Assembly: GCF_030817315.1 (NCBI RefSeq)
Contig: NZ_JAUSZF010000001.1
Span: 2,871,001 to 2,935,000, forward strand
Origin: Sphingomonas faeni
Lineage (GTDB): Bacteria > Pseudomonadota > Alphaproteobacteria > Sphingomonadales > Sphingomonadaceae
DNA: 64,000 nucleotides
Direction of reading: 5' to 3'
A model generated the notes under the pieces. It saw only the letters and a list, made by a program, of their open reading frames with translations, did not search any database and was not told where the DNA came from. Shown piece after piece: positions 37,514 through 46,396 of the stretch. A program made the position numbers and the translations under genes. The first letter of the stretch is position 1. Each line of letters opens with the position of its first letter.

Positions 37514-37594
37514 TGTTCCCTCGCGAACGCGGGGGTCCAGGAATCACAGACGATACGCTGCTTGGCCCTGGACCCCCGCGTTCGCGAGGGAACA
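37514..37594. repeat. Palindromic element, family C (perfect arms)
   Basis: Arms of 28 bp, TGTTCCCTCGCGAACGCGGG...GGTCCAGG and the exact inverse, with a 25-bp centre. It lies 63 bp after the family-B element and 10 bp from the original end of the HsdR-N-like reading frame. Confidence 0.92.
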
Positions 37595-37675
37595 GGAGAA
37601 GGTCTTACGCTGGGATCGACGGGTCCAGTTCGCGCAACCGTGCCTCGATCGCCGCCGAATATTGGTAGATGTGCG

Positions 37676-38677
37676 TCAGGTCGGATAGCAGATGCCGCGT
37701 CTCGTCTTGCCGGCGAACATGCCTAGATATTTGGTGGTGATGCCGTTGAAGTGCATCCGCGCGATGGTCTTGCGGTTGTTGTCGTCGAGCAGGATCGCGC
37801 AATAGGACTTCGCGTCGCGGACGATCACCCGTTTCGGGTCGACCAGCCGCGAAGCGATCGCCTGGATGATGTGGAAGCCGGAAATCTCCTCCTGCGTGGT
37901 GACGATGCCGTCGCCGTCGGAGGGGTCGTCGTCGGCGCCTAGCGGCAGGTCCTCGACCGGGCTCGAAGCCTTCAGCGCGGACGACAGGCGCTCGTTTACG
38001 AAATCGCGGATCAGGGCGGCGATCGCGGGCGCGAGAAGCTTGGCGAAACCGTCCTTGATCGCGGGGGTCAGGCGCCCGCCGTGGACGCGTTGCGCCATCA
38101 TCCGGACGAACTCGTCGGAGGGTTCGGCGAACTCCTTCTCCAGTTCGAGGCGGATCAGCGACTGCGTCTTGAGGCTGCCGGCCTCCTGGACGATCTTGTC
38201 GATGTCGAACGCGGCCTTGGTGAATTTCTCGAGCGTGCGGATGTCGGCGGGTTTGATCGCGTCCATCGTGAAGGTGAAGAACGGCTTGTCGTCCATCTTA
38301 TTCGGACGCTCGATGTCCGAATAGAATTGGTAGACGACGCCGTTGGTGAGCACTGCGAGGCGCGCGTCGGTGACGCTGAAATAGCGGAACAATTGCCCCG
38401 CGTGGTTGACGTTAAGCTGGACCGAGGACGGCTTGCACTCGATCAGGATCGACACTTTTCCGCCCGCGCAGATCGCATAGTCGACCTTCTCGCCCTTCTT
38501 GGTGCCGACGTCGGCGGTAAATTCGGGCACGACTTCGGACGGATTGAAGACGTCGTAGCCGAGCGACTGGAGGAACGGCATGACGAGCGCGGTCTTCGCC
38601 GCTTCTTCCGTCAGCAGCACCTCGCGATGTTCGATCGTGCGCTTCTGTAGCTCCGCCAGCCTGATGCTCAGTTCCAT
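37676..38677 (-). CDS. Orphan HsdR-N-like (type I restriction R-subunit N-terminal) protein, 3' end frameshifted
   Basis: A 333-residue protein with an HSDR_N-type nuclease fold near residues 35-105. D66 (KVDYAICAGG) and the E-x-K of ILIECKPSS form the PD-(D/E)xK site. It is followed by QLFRYFSVTDARLAVLTNGV, typical of this family. The remaining 200 residues have no helicase motifs, so this is not a full HsdR; no hsdM or hsdS is nearby. The C-terminus GKTRRGICYPT ends abruptly. In another frame the sequence continues ETRHLLSDLTHIYQY to a TAA at 37605, so a 1-bp loss near 37708-37715 has probably removed about 30 residues. Such stand-alone proteins are often called putative restriction endonucleases; the role is unproven. 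Confidence 0.8.
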   Translation of the reverse strand: MELSIRLAELQKRTIEHREVLLTEEAAKTALVMPFLQSLGYDVFNPSEVVPEFTADVGTKKGEKVDYAICAGGKVSILIECKPSSVQLNVNHAGQLFRYFSVTDARLAVLTNGVVYQFYSDIERPNKMDDKPFFTFTMDAIKPADIRTLEKFTKAAFDIDKIVQEAGSLKTQSLIRLELEKEFAEPSDEFVRMMAQRVHGGRLTPAIKDGFAKLLAPAIAALIRDFVNERLSSALKASSPVEDLPLGADDDPSDGDGIVTTQEEISGFHIIQAIASRLVDPKRVIVRDAKSYCAILLDDNNRKTIARMHFNGITTKYLGMFAGKTRRGICYPT

Positions 38678-38846
38678 GTGCTTCCCCCCAGGTGAACGGC
38701 AGAGGATGCGCAGGGAAGTCGTGTCGGTCCATGACGGTGGCGAAACAACTTGCCCCGATTTCGATCTAGTTGTCGCGGCATCCTGATCGGGCGCGATGGC
38801 GGATCACGCATTGCGGCAGGCGCGATCGAACCCTAGGTCCGGGGCA

Positions 38847-40616
38847 ATGGCACTCGACCCTCTTCCCGATCTCCAGCGCATCTTTGGCTTTCCTGATTTT
38901 CGTGGCGTGCAGCGCGATGTCGTCGACCGGGTGCTCGCGGGGCAGCGGACGCTGGCGGTGATGCCGACGGGGGCGGGGAAGTCGCTGTGTTATCAGTTGC
39001 CGGCGACGATGCTGGAAGGGACGTGCGTGGTCGTGTCGCCGCTGATCGCCTTGATGCACGACCAGTTGCGGGCGGCGACCGCGGTTGGGATCAAGGCGGC
39101 GACTTTGACGAGCGTCGATACGAACCGTGAGGAGACGATCGCACGGTTTCGGGCGGGCGATCTGGACCTGCTGTATGTGGCGCCGGAGCGGGCTTCGAAC
39201 GAGAGCTTTCGCAATCTTCTGTCACAGGCCAAGCTCAGCTTATTCGCGATCGACGAGGCGCATTGCGTCAGTGAGTGGGGGCATGATTTCCGGCCGGACT
39301 ACCGGTTGCTGCGGCCGTTGCTCGACAGCTTTCCGGAAGTGCCGCGCCTCGCGCTGACCGCGACCGCGGATGCGCATACGCGGGCGGATATCCTCGAGCA
39401 GCTGGGGATTTCGCGCGAGGGGCTGATCGTGTCGGGATTCGACCGGCCGAACATCCGCTATGCGATTTCGGGGCGCGACAACGTCAACCGGCAGATCGCG
39501 GACATCCTGGAGAAGATCCCCGGGCCGGGGATCGTCTATGCGCAGACGCGCGCGGCGACCGAGAAGCTGGCCGAGGCGCTGGGGCGGAGCGGCCGGCCGA
39601 CGCGGGCCTATCATGCGGGGCTCGATCCGCAGGTGCGCGCGAAGAACCAGGCGGATTTCGTCGCGAGCGAGGACATGGTGATCTGCGCCACGGTCGCGTT
39701 CGGGATGGGGATCGACAAGCCCGATGTGCGGTTCGTGTGCCATGCCGGGCTGCCGAAATCGATCGAGGCCTATTATCAGGAGACCGGGCGCGCGGGGCGC
39801 GACGGCGACCCGGCGATCGCGCATCTGTTCTGGGGTGCGGAGGATTTCGCGCGCGCCCGGCAGCGGATCGGCGAGGTCGAGCCGGAGCGGCAGGCGGGCG
39901 AGCGGCAGCGGCTGACGGCGATGGGTGGGCTGGTCGAGACGGCGGGGTGTCGGCGGCGCATCCTGCTCAAGCATTTCGGCGAGGAGCGGCTGGAGGACTG
40001 CGGGAATTGCGACAACTGCCTCGGTAACGTCGATGCGGTGGATGCGACGGAGACGGCGCGGAAATTCCTGTCGGCGGTGTTCCGGACCGGGCAGATGTTC
40101 GGGGTCGGGTATATCGAGGGCATCCTGACGGGGGTGTCGTCGGAGCGGAGCCTGATGAACGGGCATGAGGCGCTGTCGGTGTACGGGATCGTCGAGGGCG
40201 ACGAGGTGGCGTTGCTGAAGCCGGTGTCGCGTGCGCTGATGCTGAAGGATGCGTTGCGCACCAATCCGCACGGGGGCCTCGAGTTCGGGCCGGCGGCCAA
40301 GGCTATCCTCAAGGGCGAGGCGACGGTGTCGATCGTCGTGCCGCCCAAGCGCGAGCGGCGGCGCAAGGCCGCGCCGGGCGCGACGCCGAACCCCGTCGAC
40401 GATCCGCTGTTCGAGGCGCTGCGGGTGCGGCGGCGCGACCTGGCGAAGGAGGCGGGCGTTCCGCCGTATGTGATCTTCCACGATTCGGTGCTGCGTGACA
40501 TGGCGGCGCAGCGGCCGGCGTCGCGGGCGGCGCTCGCGGTGCTTTCAGGCATTGGCGCGCGGAAACTCGACGCCTATGGGGATGCCTTCCTCCAGGTGAT
40601 CCGCGAGTCCGCATGA
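38847..40616 (+). CDS. recQ: ATP-dependent DNA helicase RecQ
   Basis: A 589-residue 3'-5' helicase used in recombination and fork repair. Walker A is MPTGAGKSLCYQLP (about 38-51), the DEAH box is near 136, and the helicase C-terminal part includes ATVAFGMGIDKPDVRFV and ETGRAGRDGDPA. The RecQ zinc-binding domain has CRRR...CGNCDNC (about 370-392). An HRDC domain ends the protein (LFEALRVRRRDLAKEAGVPP). The ATG at 38847 (MALDPLPDLQRIFGF) starts the homology. It shares ATGA with the next gene, forming a three-gene operon. Confidence 0.95.
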   Translation: MALDPLPDLQRIFGFPDFRGVQRDVVDRVLAGQRTLAVMPTGAGKSLCYQLPATMLEGTCVVVSPLIALMHDQLRAATAVGIKAATLTSVDTNREETIARFRAGDLDLLYVAPERASNESFRNLLSQAKLSLFAIDEAHCVSEWGHDFRPDYRLLRPLLDSFPEVPRLALTATADAHTRADILEQLGISREGLIVSGFDRPNIRYAISGRDNVNRQIADILEKIPGPGIVYAQTRAATEKLAEALGRSGRPTRAYHAGLDPQVRAKNQADFVASEDMVICATVAFGMGIDKPDVRFVCHAGLPKSIEAYYQETGRAGRDGDPAIAHLFWGAEDFARARQRIGEVEPERQAGERQRLTAMGGLVETAGCRRRILLKHFGEERLEDCGNCDNCLGNVDAVDATETARKFLSAVFRTGQMFGVGYIEGILTGVSSERSLMNGHEALSVYGIVEGDEVALLKPVSRALMLKDALRTNPHGGLEFGPAAKAILKGEATVSIVVPPKRERRRKAAPGATPNPVDDPLFEALRVRRRDLAKEAGVPPYVIFHDSVLRDMAAQRPASRAALAVLSGIGARKLDAYGDAFLQVIRESA

Positions 40617-41041
40617 TACGGCACATCAACGAAAGTATTTCGGTCGCGCCGCAGATCGGCGTCGAGCACGTCGCGGAGATCGCCGCGGCGGGCTTCAAGA
40701 CGATCGTCAACAACCGGCCGGACGACGAGGATGCGGGGCAGCCTTCGGGTGACGCGATCCGTGCGGCGGCGGAGGCGGCGGGCCTCAACTATGTCGCGAT
40801 CCCGGTGACGCATGCGGGGTTTTCGCATCCGCAGATCGACGCGATGACGCAGGCTTTGGTCGAGGCGGATGGGCCTGTGCTGGCGTATTGCCGGTCGGGG
40901 ACACGGAGCTGCAACCTGTGGGCGCTGGCGGCGGCGAAGGCCGGGCGCAACCCGAACCTGCTGCTCGCGCAGGCCGAGGACGCTGGGTATGACCTACGCG
41001 GAATTCGCCCGATGCTGGACGCGCTCGCAGGGCCGCAATGA
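40613..41041 (+). CDS. TIGR01244-family protein (DUF442, phosphatase/rhodanese-like)
   Basis: A 142-residue protein with the dual-specificity-phosphatase-like loop AYCRSGTRSCNLWAL near residue 91, where the cysteine and arginine would be active. The N-terminus INESISVAPQIGVEHVAEIA and the middle KTIVNNRPDDEDAGQP match the TIGR01244/DUF442 group, known also as the N-terminal part of Blh and SQR-linked sulfur enzymes. It may handle sulfane sulfur or phosphate esters; this is not known. It is coupled by ATGA overlaps to recQ before and a membrane protein after. Confidence 0.88.
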   Translation: MIRHINESISVAPQIGVEHVAEIAAAGFKTIVNNRPDDEDAGQPSGDAIRAAAEAAGLNYVAIPVTHAGFSHPQIDAMTQALVEADGPVLAYCRSGTRSCNLWALAAAKAGRNPNLLLAQAEDAGYDLRGIRPMLDALAGPQ

Positions 41042-41436
41042 CGCCTGCGATCGTCGGCGGCATCGTCGCGGTCGTTGTCGTGCTGCTCGCCGGTCTGGGC
41101 TGGGTCATCTTACGGATGCGGCGAGTCGTAAAGATCGAGACTCCGGAAGAGGCGGCGGATGCGGCGCAGGCGCAGCTACGCGGGTTTGCGGTGGCGGGGG
41201 CTGTGGTCGGTGCGGATGGCCAGGGTGCACTGGCGATCGCGGACGACGGACGCGTCGCGGCGATCAAGCGGATCGGCAAGCATCTGGCAGTACGTGAGGT
41301 GTCGTGGCGGACGGTGCGGGCGACGCATGAGGGCATCCTGGTGGAGACCGGGGACAAGGCACTGGGGGCGGTTATGCTCGCGCAGGTCGATGTCCTCGAT
41401 ATCCGGCGGTTGGCGCCGAAGAGTGTGCGGGTCTGA
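41038..41436 (+). CDS. Membrane-anchored protein of unknown function
   Basis: A 132-residue protein with one N-terminal membrane helix (AIVGGIVAVVVVLLAGLGWV) and a soluble part rich in short beta strands (GFAVAGAVVGADGQGALAIA, KHLAVREVSWRTVRATHEG). I do not recognise a named domain. It is the third gene of the recQ operon, sharing ATGA with the gene before. The topology suggests the C-terminal part faces the cytosol. Confidence 0.7.
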   Translation: MTPAIVGGIVAVVVVLLAGLGWVILRMRRVVKIETPEEAADAAQAQLRGFAVAGAVVGADGQGALAIADDGRVAAIKRIGKHLAVREVSWRTVRATHEGILVETGDKALGAVMLAQVDVLDIRRLAPKSVRV

Positions 41437-41521
41437 CGATCCGCTGACGCCGCGGTAATTCTGCGGCAGCGGTCCTGACGCTTGCGGAACGTTTTCGTGC
41501 CTCGACGCGTCGCCGCACTAG

Positions 41522-43378
41522 ATGAGAACATGGTTTGCTAAGCGCTGGGTGCGAGTCACCGGCATCGTCGTCGTGGCCGTGGTCGCGCTGGGGCTCGTCG
41601 GGCTCGCCATGTTCGCCTGGGGATCGTTGAAGGGCGTGATCGAGCGGCAACTGACCGCACGCTTTGGTCGGCCGGTGACGATCGGCGTGATCGAGCGGGT
41701 CGACGGGTTCGGCTTCTCGCCGACGATCCGCATCACGCAGGTTCGTATTCCGCAGGCCACATGGGCCGGGAAGGGCGATTTCGTGCGGTTGCGCGAGGCC
41801 GAGGCGACCTTCTCCGCGCTATCGCTATTGAAGGGCGGGTTCGGTCCGCGCGACGTGAAGGCGTCCGGGCTGTACCTGGCGCTGGTGCGCGACAAGCAGG
41901 GGCGGACCAACTGGGATCGTCCGGGCGAGGCCAAGGGTGGCGGCAGTTCGAACGACCTGCAGGGCCTCGTCATTCGCGACAGCGTGATCTCGTACCGCGA
42001 CGCCAAGCAGGGGCGACAGATCACCGCGAGGTTCTCGTCCGATCCGGTTGCGGGCATCCGCGCGAACGGTACTGGCACCGTGCGGGGGGCGGCGGTGCGG
42101 ATCGCGGTTGCGGGGCCTTCGATCGAGAGGTCGCTGGGCAAGCCGTGGCCGTTCACCGCGTCGATCGACGGGGATCAACTGTCGATCTCGGCGAAGGGGC
42201 TGATGGATCGGCCGCTCGATACCGATGCGATGACGCTGGATGTGACGGCGCGGGCGACCGACTTGAAGCTGATCGATGCGGTGATCGAGGCGGGGCTGTT
42301 CCGGACGCAGCCGGTGTCGTTCAGCGCGCACGTCCGACACGATTCGCCGAAATGGGCGATCACGCAGTTGAAGGGCATGGTCGGGCGGTCCGATTTCGCC
42401 GGATACGTCACGGTCGACAAGCGCGACGGCCGCAGCAAGGTGAACGGCGATATCGTGTCGCGCCAGTTCGACTTCGCGGATCTGTCGTCGGACGAGGCGC
42501 AGGCGAAGGGCGCCGCGCTGGAACGCGCGATCGGGCCGAGGCTGGTACCGAATACGCGGATCGACATCGGCAAGATCGACACCACCGACGCGGCGTTCGG
42601 GTTCCGCATTCAGCATATCGTCGCCGCGAAGGGGACGTCGCCGATCGTGTCCGCGAAGGGACGGATCGCGATCGATCACCGGTTGCTGACGCTCGACCGG
42701 CTGGTCGCAAGGCTGCCGCAGGGGACCGTTTCCGGCAAGGTGACCGTCGACCAGAGGGGCAATCGCAAGACGCCGACCGTGGCGATCGACCTGCGGTTGC
42801 GGGGCAGCAGCGTGCAGGCGCTGGCAGGCGGGCGCGGCGACTTCAGCGGGAATGTGAGTGCGCGGGTGCGGCTGAAGGGACCGGGCGAGACGATCCGGGC
42901 GGCGGTAGGAAACGCTGATGGTAGCATCGGGTTCGTCGCGCGGGACGGGCAATTGCCGCAGGGGATCGCCGCGGCACTGGGATTCGACGCGGCGCGTGCG
43001 CTGTTGGCGAAGGACGGGGAACGGGCGGGACTACGCTGCGTGGTGGTCAAGCTCGACGTGACTCGTGGGCGAGGGCGGGTCGATCCGATGATCGTCGACA
43101 CCACCGCCAGCCAGTTGCGCGGGCAGGGGAGCGTCGTGTTTCCTGCCGAAGCGATCGACATCCGGCTGAGTGGCGCGCCGAAGCAGCATGCGCTGCTGCA
43201 ATTGCCTGGGTCGGCGTACATGACGGGCACGATCCAGCAGCCGCATGTGACGATCCCGCCGGAGGTGAAATCGGTGGGGAATATCTTCAAGGCGATCGGG
43301 CGGGCCATTACGGGGAAGCAGGGCCCGACGGCCAGCGATGCGGATTGTGCGGGGTTAGCGGCGCGGGTCCTGCGATAG
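41522..43378 (+). CDS. AsmA-family protein
   Basis: A 618-residue protein with one N-terminal membrane helix (GIVVVAVVALGLVGLAMFAW) and a long periplasmic beta-rich part. Near residue 40 the AsmA start LKGVIERQLTARFGRPVTIG appears, and the C-terminal AsmA domain (RLKGPGETIRAAVGNADGSI, RCVVVKLDVTRGRGRVDPMI) is clear. AsmA-like proteins form bridge-like grooves that move phospholipids to the outer membrane or assist outer-membrane assembly. The length lies in the usual 600-700 range. A minus-strand terminator separates it from the convergent cell-wall hydrolase gene. Confidence 0.87.
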   Translation: MRTWFAKRWVRVTGIVVVAVVALGLVGLAMFAWGSLKGVIERQLTARFGRPVTIGVIERVDGFGFSPTIRITQVRIPQATWAGKGDFVRLREAEATFSALSLLKGGFGPRDVKASGLYLALVRDKQGRTNWDRPGEAKGGGSSNDLQGLVIRDSVISYRDAKQGRQITARFSSDPVAGIRANGTGTVRGAAVRIAVAGPSIERSLGKPWPFTASIDGDQLSISAKGLMDRPLDTDAMTLDVTARATDLKLIDAVIEAGLFRTQPVSFSAHVRHDSPKWAITQLKGMVGRSDFAGYVTVDKRDGRSKVNGDIVSRQFDFADLSSDEAQAKGAALERAIGPRLVPNTRIDIGKIDTTDAAFGFRIQHIVAAKGTSPIVSAKGRIAIDHRLLTLDRLVARLPQGTVSGKVTVDQRGNRKTPTVAIDLRLRGSSVQALAGGRGDFSGNVSARVRLKGPGETIRAAVGNADGSIGFVARDGQLPQGIAAALGFDAARALLAKDGERAGLRCVVVKLDVTRGRGRVDPMIVDTTASQLRGQGSVVFPAEAIDIRLSGAPKQHALLQLPGSAYMTGTIQQPHVTIPPEVKSVGNIFKAIGRAITGKQGPTASDADCAGLAARVLR

Positions 43379-43400
43379 GTGAGACATCGCCGGATACAGA

Positions 43401-43431
43401 AAACCCCGCCCCGCGGGTTGCGGGACGGGGT
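43401..43431 (-). terminator. Intrinsic terminator of the cell-wall hydrolase gene
   Basis: On the minus strand, CCCCGTCCCGC-AACC-GCGGGGCGGGG is followed by TTTTC. The stem is strong, and the T-run is on the minus strand only, so it should end the hydrolase transcript; the convergent AsmA gene ends just beyond. Confidence 0.75.
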
Positions 43432-43457
43432 CGAACTTCCGCGATATCGCGTGGATA

Positions 43458-44093
43458 TCAGCGGTAGAAGATGTGGTTGCCGATCGAGGCGACCTTGATC
43501 GCACGGACCGACGGGCGGCGATCGGGGGTGTTGAAGTACAGCGCCTTGTCGGCCGGACTGTTCCACGCGTCGGCGAGAGCGACCTTGGCGACTGCGATCG
43601 CGGTGCGATAGGCGGTGCCGGCGTTGATATTGGGGATCTGGCCACCGCGGACGAAGCTGAACTGGCCGCGCTGCTTGACGACGGCACAGACGTCGGCGGG
43701 AAAACGACCCGACTTGGCACGGTTGATGATGACTTCGGCAACCGCGAGCTGGCCGGTCAGCGGCTCACCCTTGGACTCGAAATAGATAGCACCGGCAAGG
43801 CACTGAAGCGCGTCGTCGGCGGCGGCGATATCCTGCGCGGCAACGGCCTGGGCGAGCGTGTCGAATTCTTCTTCCTCGGCAGGAGCGATCGGCTCGACGG
43901 CTGCAACGGTGGTTGCGGCGGGAGCAATCTGCGGAACATTCTGCGGGGAGAGCGCGTTTAGATTTGCGAGAGCGGTAAGATTGGTAGTCGAGCGATCGAT
44001 GCCAGTAGCCTGACCCGGAGCGCTGTTGCCGAGCAGGCCGGCGAGAGAGAACGTCATGACTGCGATCGTTGCAGCCCGCTGAAGAATCGTCAT
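43458..44093 (-). CDS. Cell wall hydrolase, SleB-like (Hydrolase_2 domain)
   Basis: A 211-residue exported protein. A hydrophobic signal (TIAVMTFSLAGLLG) is followed by a low-complexity Ala/Glu linker and the Hydrolase_2 domain. The domain shows CLAGAIYFESKGEPLTGQLA, the family's catalytic-type Glu motif, then EVIINRAKSGRFPADVCAVV and GQFSFVRGG. Homologues of Bacillus SleB cut peptidoglycan as lytic transglycosylases; in Gram-negatives they probably remodel the wall in the periplasm. It is the only gene on its transcript as far as I can see. Confidence 0.88.
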   Translation of the reverse strand: MTILQRAATIAVMTFSLAGLLGNSAPGQATGIDRSTTNLTALANLNALSPQNVPQIAPAATTVAAVEPIAPAEEEEFDTLAQAVAAQDIAAADDALQCLAGAIYFESKGEPLTGQLAVAEVIINRAKSGRFPADVCAVVKQRGQFSFVRGGQIPNINAGTAYRTAIAVAKVALADAWNSPADKALYFNTPDRRPSVRAIKVASIGNHIFYR

Positions 44094-44245
44094 TCAAACT
44101 TATTCAGGTGCGGTTGGACCGCGGTTCGTTCGTCAAAGACGATCGCCCGAGCATCCCCCCGACTGCGTAATCGATCCGGATCGCACCCGGATCGACACAA
44201 CGCCAATCAATGATGCAATCCCCCTCTATTGGGGGGGCTTTCGAG

Positions 44246-44572
44246 TCAATCGTCGAGGATCGTTTCAGCGGCGAACCGTTCCGCCGCTGCGATGTCCACC
44301 TCGATCACCCACAGATCAGGATCGCGGGCGCGGCGACGACGCCAATACCCGTCGAGATCCTCGAGCGGGGTGGAGTCGATCAGGGCGGTTCGTCCCTCAG
44401 GTCCTATGCCGCGCTCCAACAAGCGGGGAGGGGCGCCCTTATCGATTGCGATGACCAGGATCGCGCCGCCTTGTGGGTCGCCCTTCGCCATCACGGCACC
44501 GAAGCCGCCGGCGTCGTTGACGCGCCGCAGCAAGGCGCTGACGAGGATTCCGCTGGGTAGACGGCCGCTCAT
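44246..44572 (-). CDS. DUF1491 family protein
   Basis: A 108-residue protein matching DUF1491, found mainly in alphaproteobacteria. Typical segments are LPSGILVSALLRRVNDAGGF, AMAKGDPQGGAILVIA-like and DLWVIEVDIAAAERFAAETI. No function is known. It shares ATGA with the upstream thioesterase gene, so the two are one transcript. The 152 bp between it and the hydrolase gene show no further gene. Confidence 0.85.
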   Translation of the reverse strand: MSGRLPSGILVSALLRRVNDAGGFGAVMAKGDPQGGAILVIAIDKGAPPRLLERGIGPEGRTALIDSTPLEDLDGYWRRRRARDPDLWVIEVDIAAAERFAAETILDD

Positions 44573-45036
44573 GCTGCGCTGCGGTATCCTGGGAGACCCG
44601 CGAGCGCGATCCGCGAGCGCATGAAGGTGCCGGTGCCGCGCGCAGCCTCTTCGCCGTCGGCGTCGATCAGGCGCGCGTCTGCGACGAATACGCGTCGCTT
44701 GCCGCTGATCCAGCGTCCCTCGGCGATGACGGGGCCGACCTTCAGCGGGCGCGTGAGCAGCAGGTTGAAGGCGGTGGTGAGCAGGAAACGGTCGGTGACC
44801 AAGCTGTTGCAGGCGTAGAAGGCGGCATCGTCGAGCATCTTGAAATAGCTCGTGCCGTGCGCCGCGCCGCCGGCATGATAATGGCGTTCGTCGATCGTGA
44901 AATGAATGCGCGCGACGCCGGCTTCGGGGATTTCCAGCGAGGAGTCGAAGAAGCGGTTGATCGGGGCCTGGGCGTAGAGGGACTCGAGAGCGCGGAAGTG
45001 TGCGTCTGCGCCTGCTGTGTTGGGGGTGTCAGACAT
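44569..45036 (-). CDS. PaaI-family thioesterase (hotdog fold)
   Basis: A 155-residue protein of the 4HBT/PaaI superfamily, which hydrolyses acyl- or aryl-CoA thioesters. The hotdog helix segment HYHAGGAAHGTSYFKMLDDAAFYACNS lies in the middle (positions about 53-79), with D69-D70 as candidates for the active Asp. The strands LTTAFNLLLTRPLKVGPVIA and RRVFVADARLIDADGEEAAR follow. The start at 45036 (MSDTPNTAGAD) was preferred; eleven upstream codons derive from repeat-adjacent sequence. The substrate is unknown. Confidence 0.83.
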   Translation of the reverse strand: MSDTPNTAGADAHFRALESLYAQAPINRFFDSSLEIPEAGVARIHFTIDERHYHAGGAAHGTSYFKMLDDAAFYACNSLVTDRFLLTTAFNLLLTRPLKVGPVIAEGRWISGKRRVFVADARLIDADGEEAARGTGTFMRSRIALAGLPGYRSAA

Positions 45037-45066
45037 GCGAGCGCTGCCCGGCCAAACCCGCTTGGC

Positions 45067-45146
45067 CATTCTGACGAAAGTCAGGACCCGGAGCTACGAA
45101 GGGCAGCCATTGGTTACCCTGGGTCCTGACTTTCGTCAGGATGACG
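45067..45146. repeat. Palindromic element, family D
   Basis: CCATTCTGACGAAAGTCAGG-ACCC pairs with GGGTCCTGACTTTCGTCAGG...ATGACG around a 35-bp centre. It fills the gap between ptsN and the thioesterase gene. Confidence 0.85.
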
Positions 45147-45167
45147 AGCGCAGGGACGGCGTGGGGA

Positions 45168-45635
45168 TCACGCTGCATCGCGGACCTCGTCGGCAGTGAA
45201 CAGCGCGTAGACCGCGTCGGGGGATCCGCCGCCGCGTAGTTTTTCGAGGAACGCCTTGTCGCGCAGTCGGCGCGAGACGCGGGCGAGTGCCTTCAGGTGG
45301 ACTGCGCCGGCATCGGTGGGGGACAGCAGCATGAAGACGAGATCGACGGGCAGGTCGTCGACCGCCTGGAAGTCCACCGGCTGCGCAAGCCGCGCGAAGA
45401 CGCCCGTCACTTGAGCAAGGCCTTCGAGCTTGGCATGGGGAATCGCAACACCGCCGCCGAACCCGGTCGAGCCGAGCTTTTCACGCGCGGCGAGGCGGTC
45501 TGCGATCAACTTAGGGTCGGCGCCGATCAAGTCCGACGCAACCGTGGCGAGATGCTGGAACACCGCCTTCTTGTTAGTAGCGATGACGCCCGTCTGCACC
45601 GCGTCGGGACGCAACAAATCACTGAAATCGGTCAT
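45168..45635 (-). CDS. ptsN: PTS IIA-like nitrogen regulatory protein
   Basis: A 155-residue EIIA-Ntr protein. The phosphorylated histidine is in GGVAIPHAKLEG (about residue 70). The N-terminus DLLRPDAVQTGVIATNKKAV and the end RRLRDKAFLEKLRGG are typical. It takes phosphate from a PTS chain and adjusts nitrogen, potassium and stress responses. It follows hpf on the same strand, the common hpf-ptsN order; rpoN is not in the window. The start at 45635 is used; a short upstream extension (MRHMKT) is possible. Confidence 0.93.
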   Translation of the reverse strand: MTDFSDLLRPDAVQTGVIATNKKAVFQHLATVASDLIGADPKLIADRLAAREKLGSTGFGGGVAIPHAKLEGLAQVTGVFARLAQPVDFQAVDDLPVDLVFMLLSPTDAGAVHLKALARVSRRLRDKAFLEKLRGGGSPDAVYALFTADEVRDAA

Positions 45636-45736
45636 GGTCTTCATGTGTCTCAAGCGCCCCCGCGCGCGTCCGCCTTAACGGGTTGCGCGAGGGCGTAAAG
45701 GCGCGGCCGAGAGACCAGCGCCTTTATGGACCATTA

Positions 45737-46336
45737 TTACTGAGGGGGGGAGGCCGCTGCCCGCTGTGGTTCGACCCAGCCGATCGTGCCGTCGCCACGA
45801 CGATAGACCATGTTGTGCGCGCCGGTGCCTGCATTCATGAAGAGCAACGCGGCGGTGTTACGCAGATCGAGCATCATCACCGCGTCGGATACGCTGGCCT
45901 CTGGGATGTCGACGCGGGTTTCGGCGATGATCAGCGGTGCGTCAGCGACATCGTCTTCCTCGACGCTTTCCTGGAACAGCGTGTAGCCTGCATTGTCATA
46001 GCCATTGCTCTCGGCCATCGCGACCGCTTCGCCGGCATGACGATCCTTCAGGCGGCGCATGTAGCGACGGAGCTGGGTTTCGATCTTGGCCGCGGCAGCG
46101 TCGAACGCGGCGCGAGCGTCATACGCGTCGCCGTGCCCCTTGAGCACGAGGCCCTTCATCACGTGCGAGACGATATCGCATTTGAAGCCTGCATCGTGCG
46201 GCCCCTTGCCGAACGTCACTTCCGCCGAAATGGCGCGTGAGAAATACTTGTCGGCGATACCCTGGAGTCGGTCTTCCACGTGGCTGTTGAGTGCTTCGCC
46301 AGTGTCAACCTGATGACCAGAAATCCGGATATCCAT
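45737..46336 (-). CDS. hpf: Ribosome hibernation promoting factor, long form
   Basis: A 199-residue protein. The N-terminal S30AE domain (MDIRISGHQVDTGEALNSHV, AAAKIETQLRRYMRRLKDRH) binds the 30S decoding centre. The C-terminal domain (APLIIAETRVDIPEASVSDA, then LDLRNTAALLFMNAGTGAHN, MVYRRGDGTIGWVEP) dimerises to join two 70S ribosomes into 100S particles. Both are present, so this is the long HPF of most bacteria rather than the short E. coli type. It would act in stationary phase or starvation. ptsN follows on the same strand. Confidence 0.95.
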   Translation of the reverse strand: MDIRISGHQVDTGEALNSHVEDRLQGIADKYFSRAISAEVTFGKGPHDAGFKCDIVSHVMKGLVLKGHGDAYDARAAFDAAAAKIETQLRRYMRRLKDRHAGEAVAMAESNGYDNAGYTLFQESVEEDDVADAPLIIAETRVDIPEASVSDAVMMLDLRNTAALLFMNAGTGAHNMVYRRGDGTIGWVEPQRAAASPPQ

Positions 46337-46396
46337 TGTCGTCTCCTTGTCGGCGTTACAGTCTCGGGCGGTCCTGTTGGCTCCACCCTGCCAGCG

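Noticed and set aside
37676..38677. A complete type I restriction system
   Set aside because: Only the HsdR N-terminal nuclease-like part is present; no helicase motifs, methylase or specificity gene nearby.
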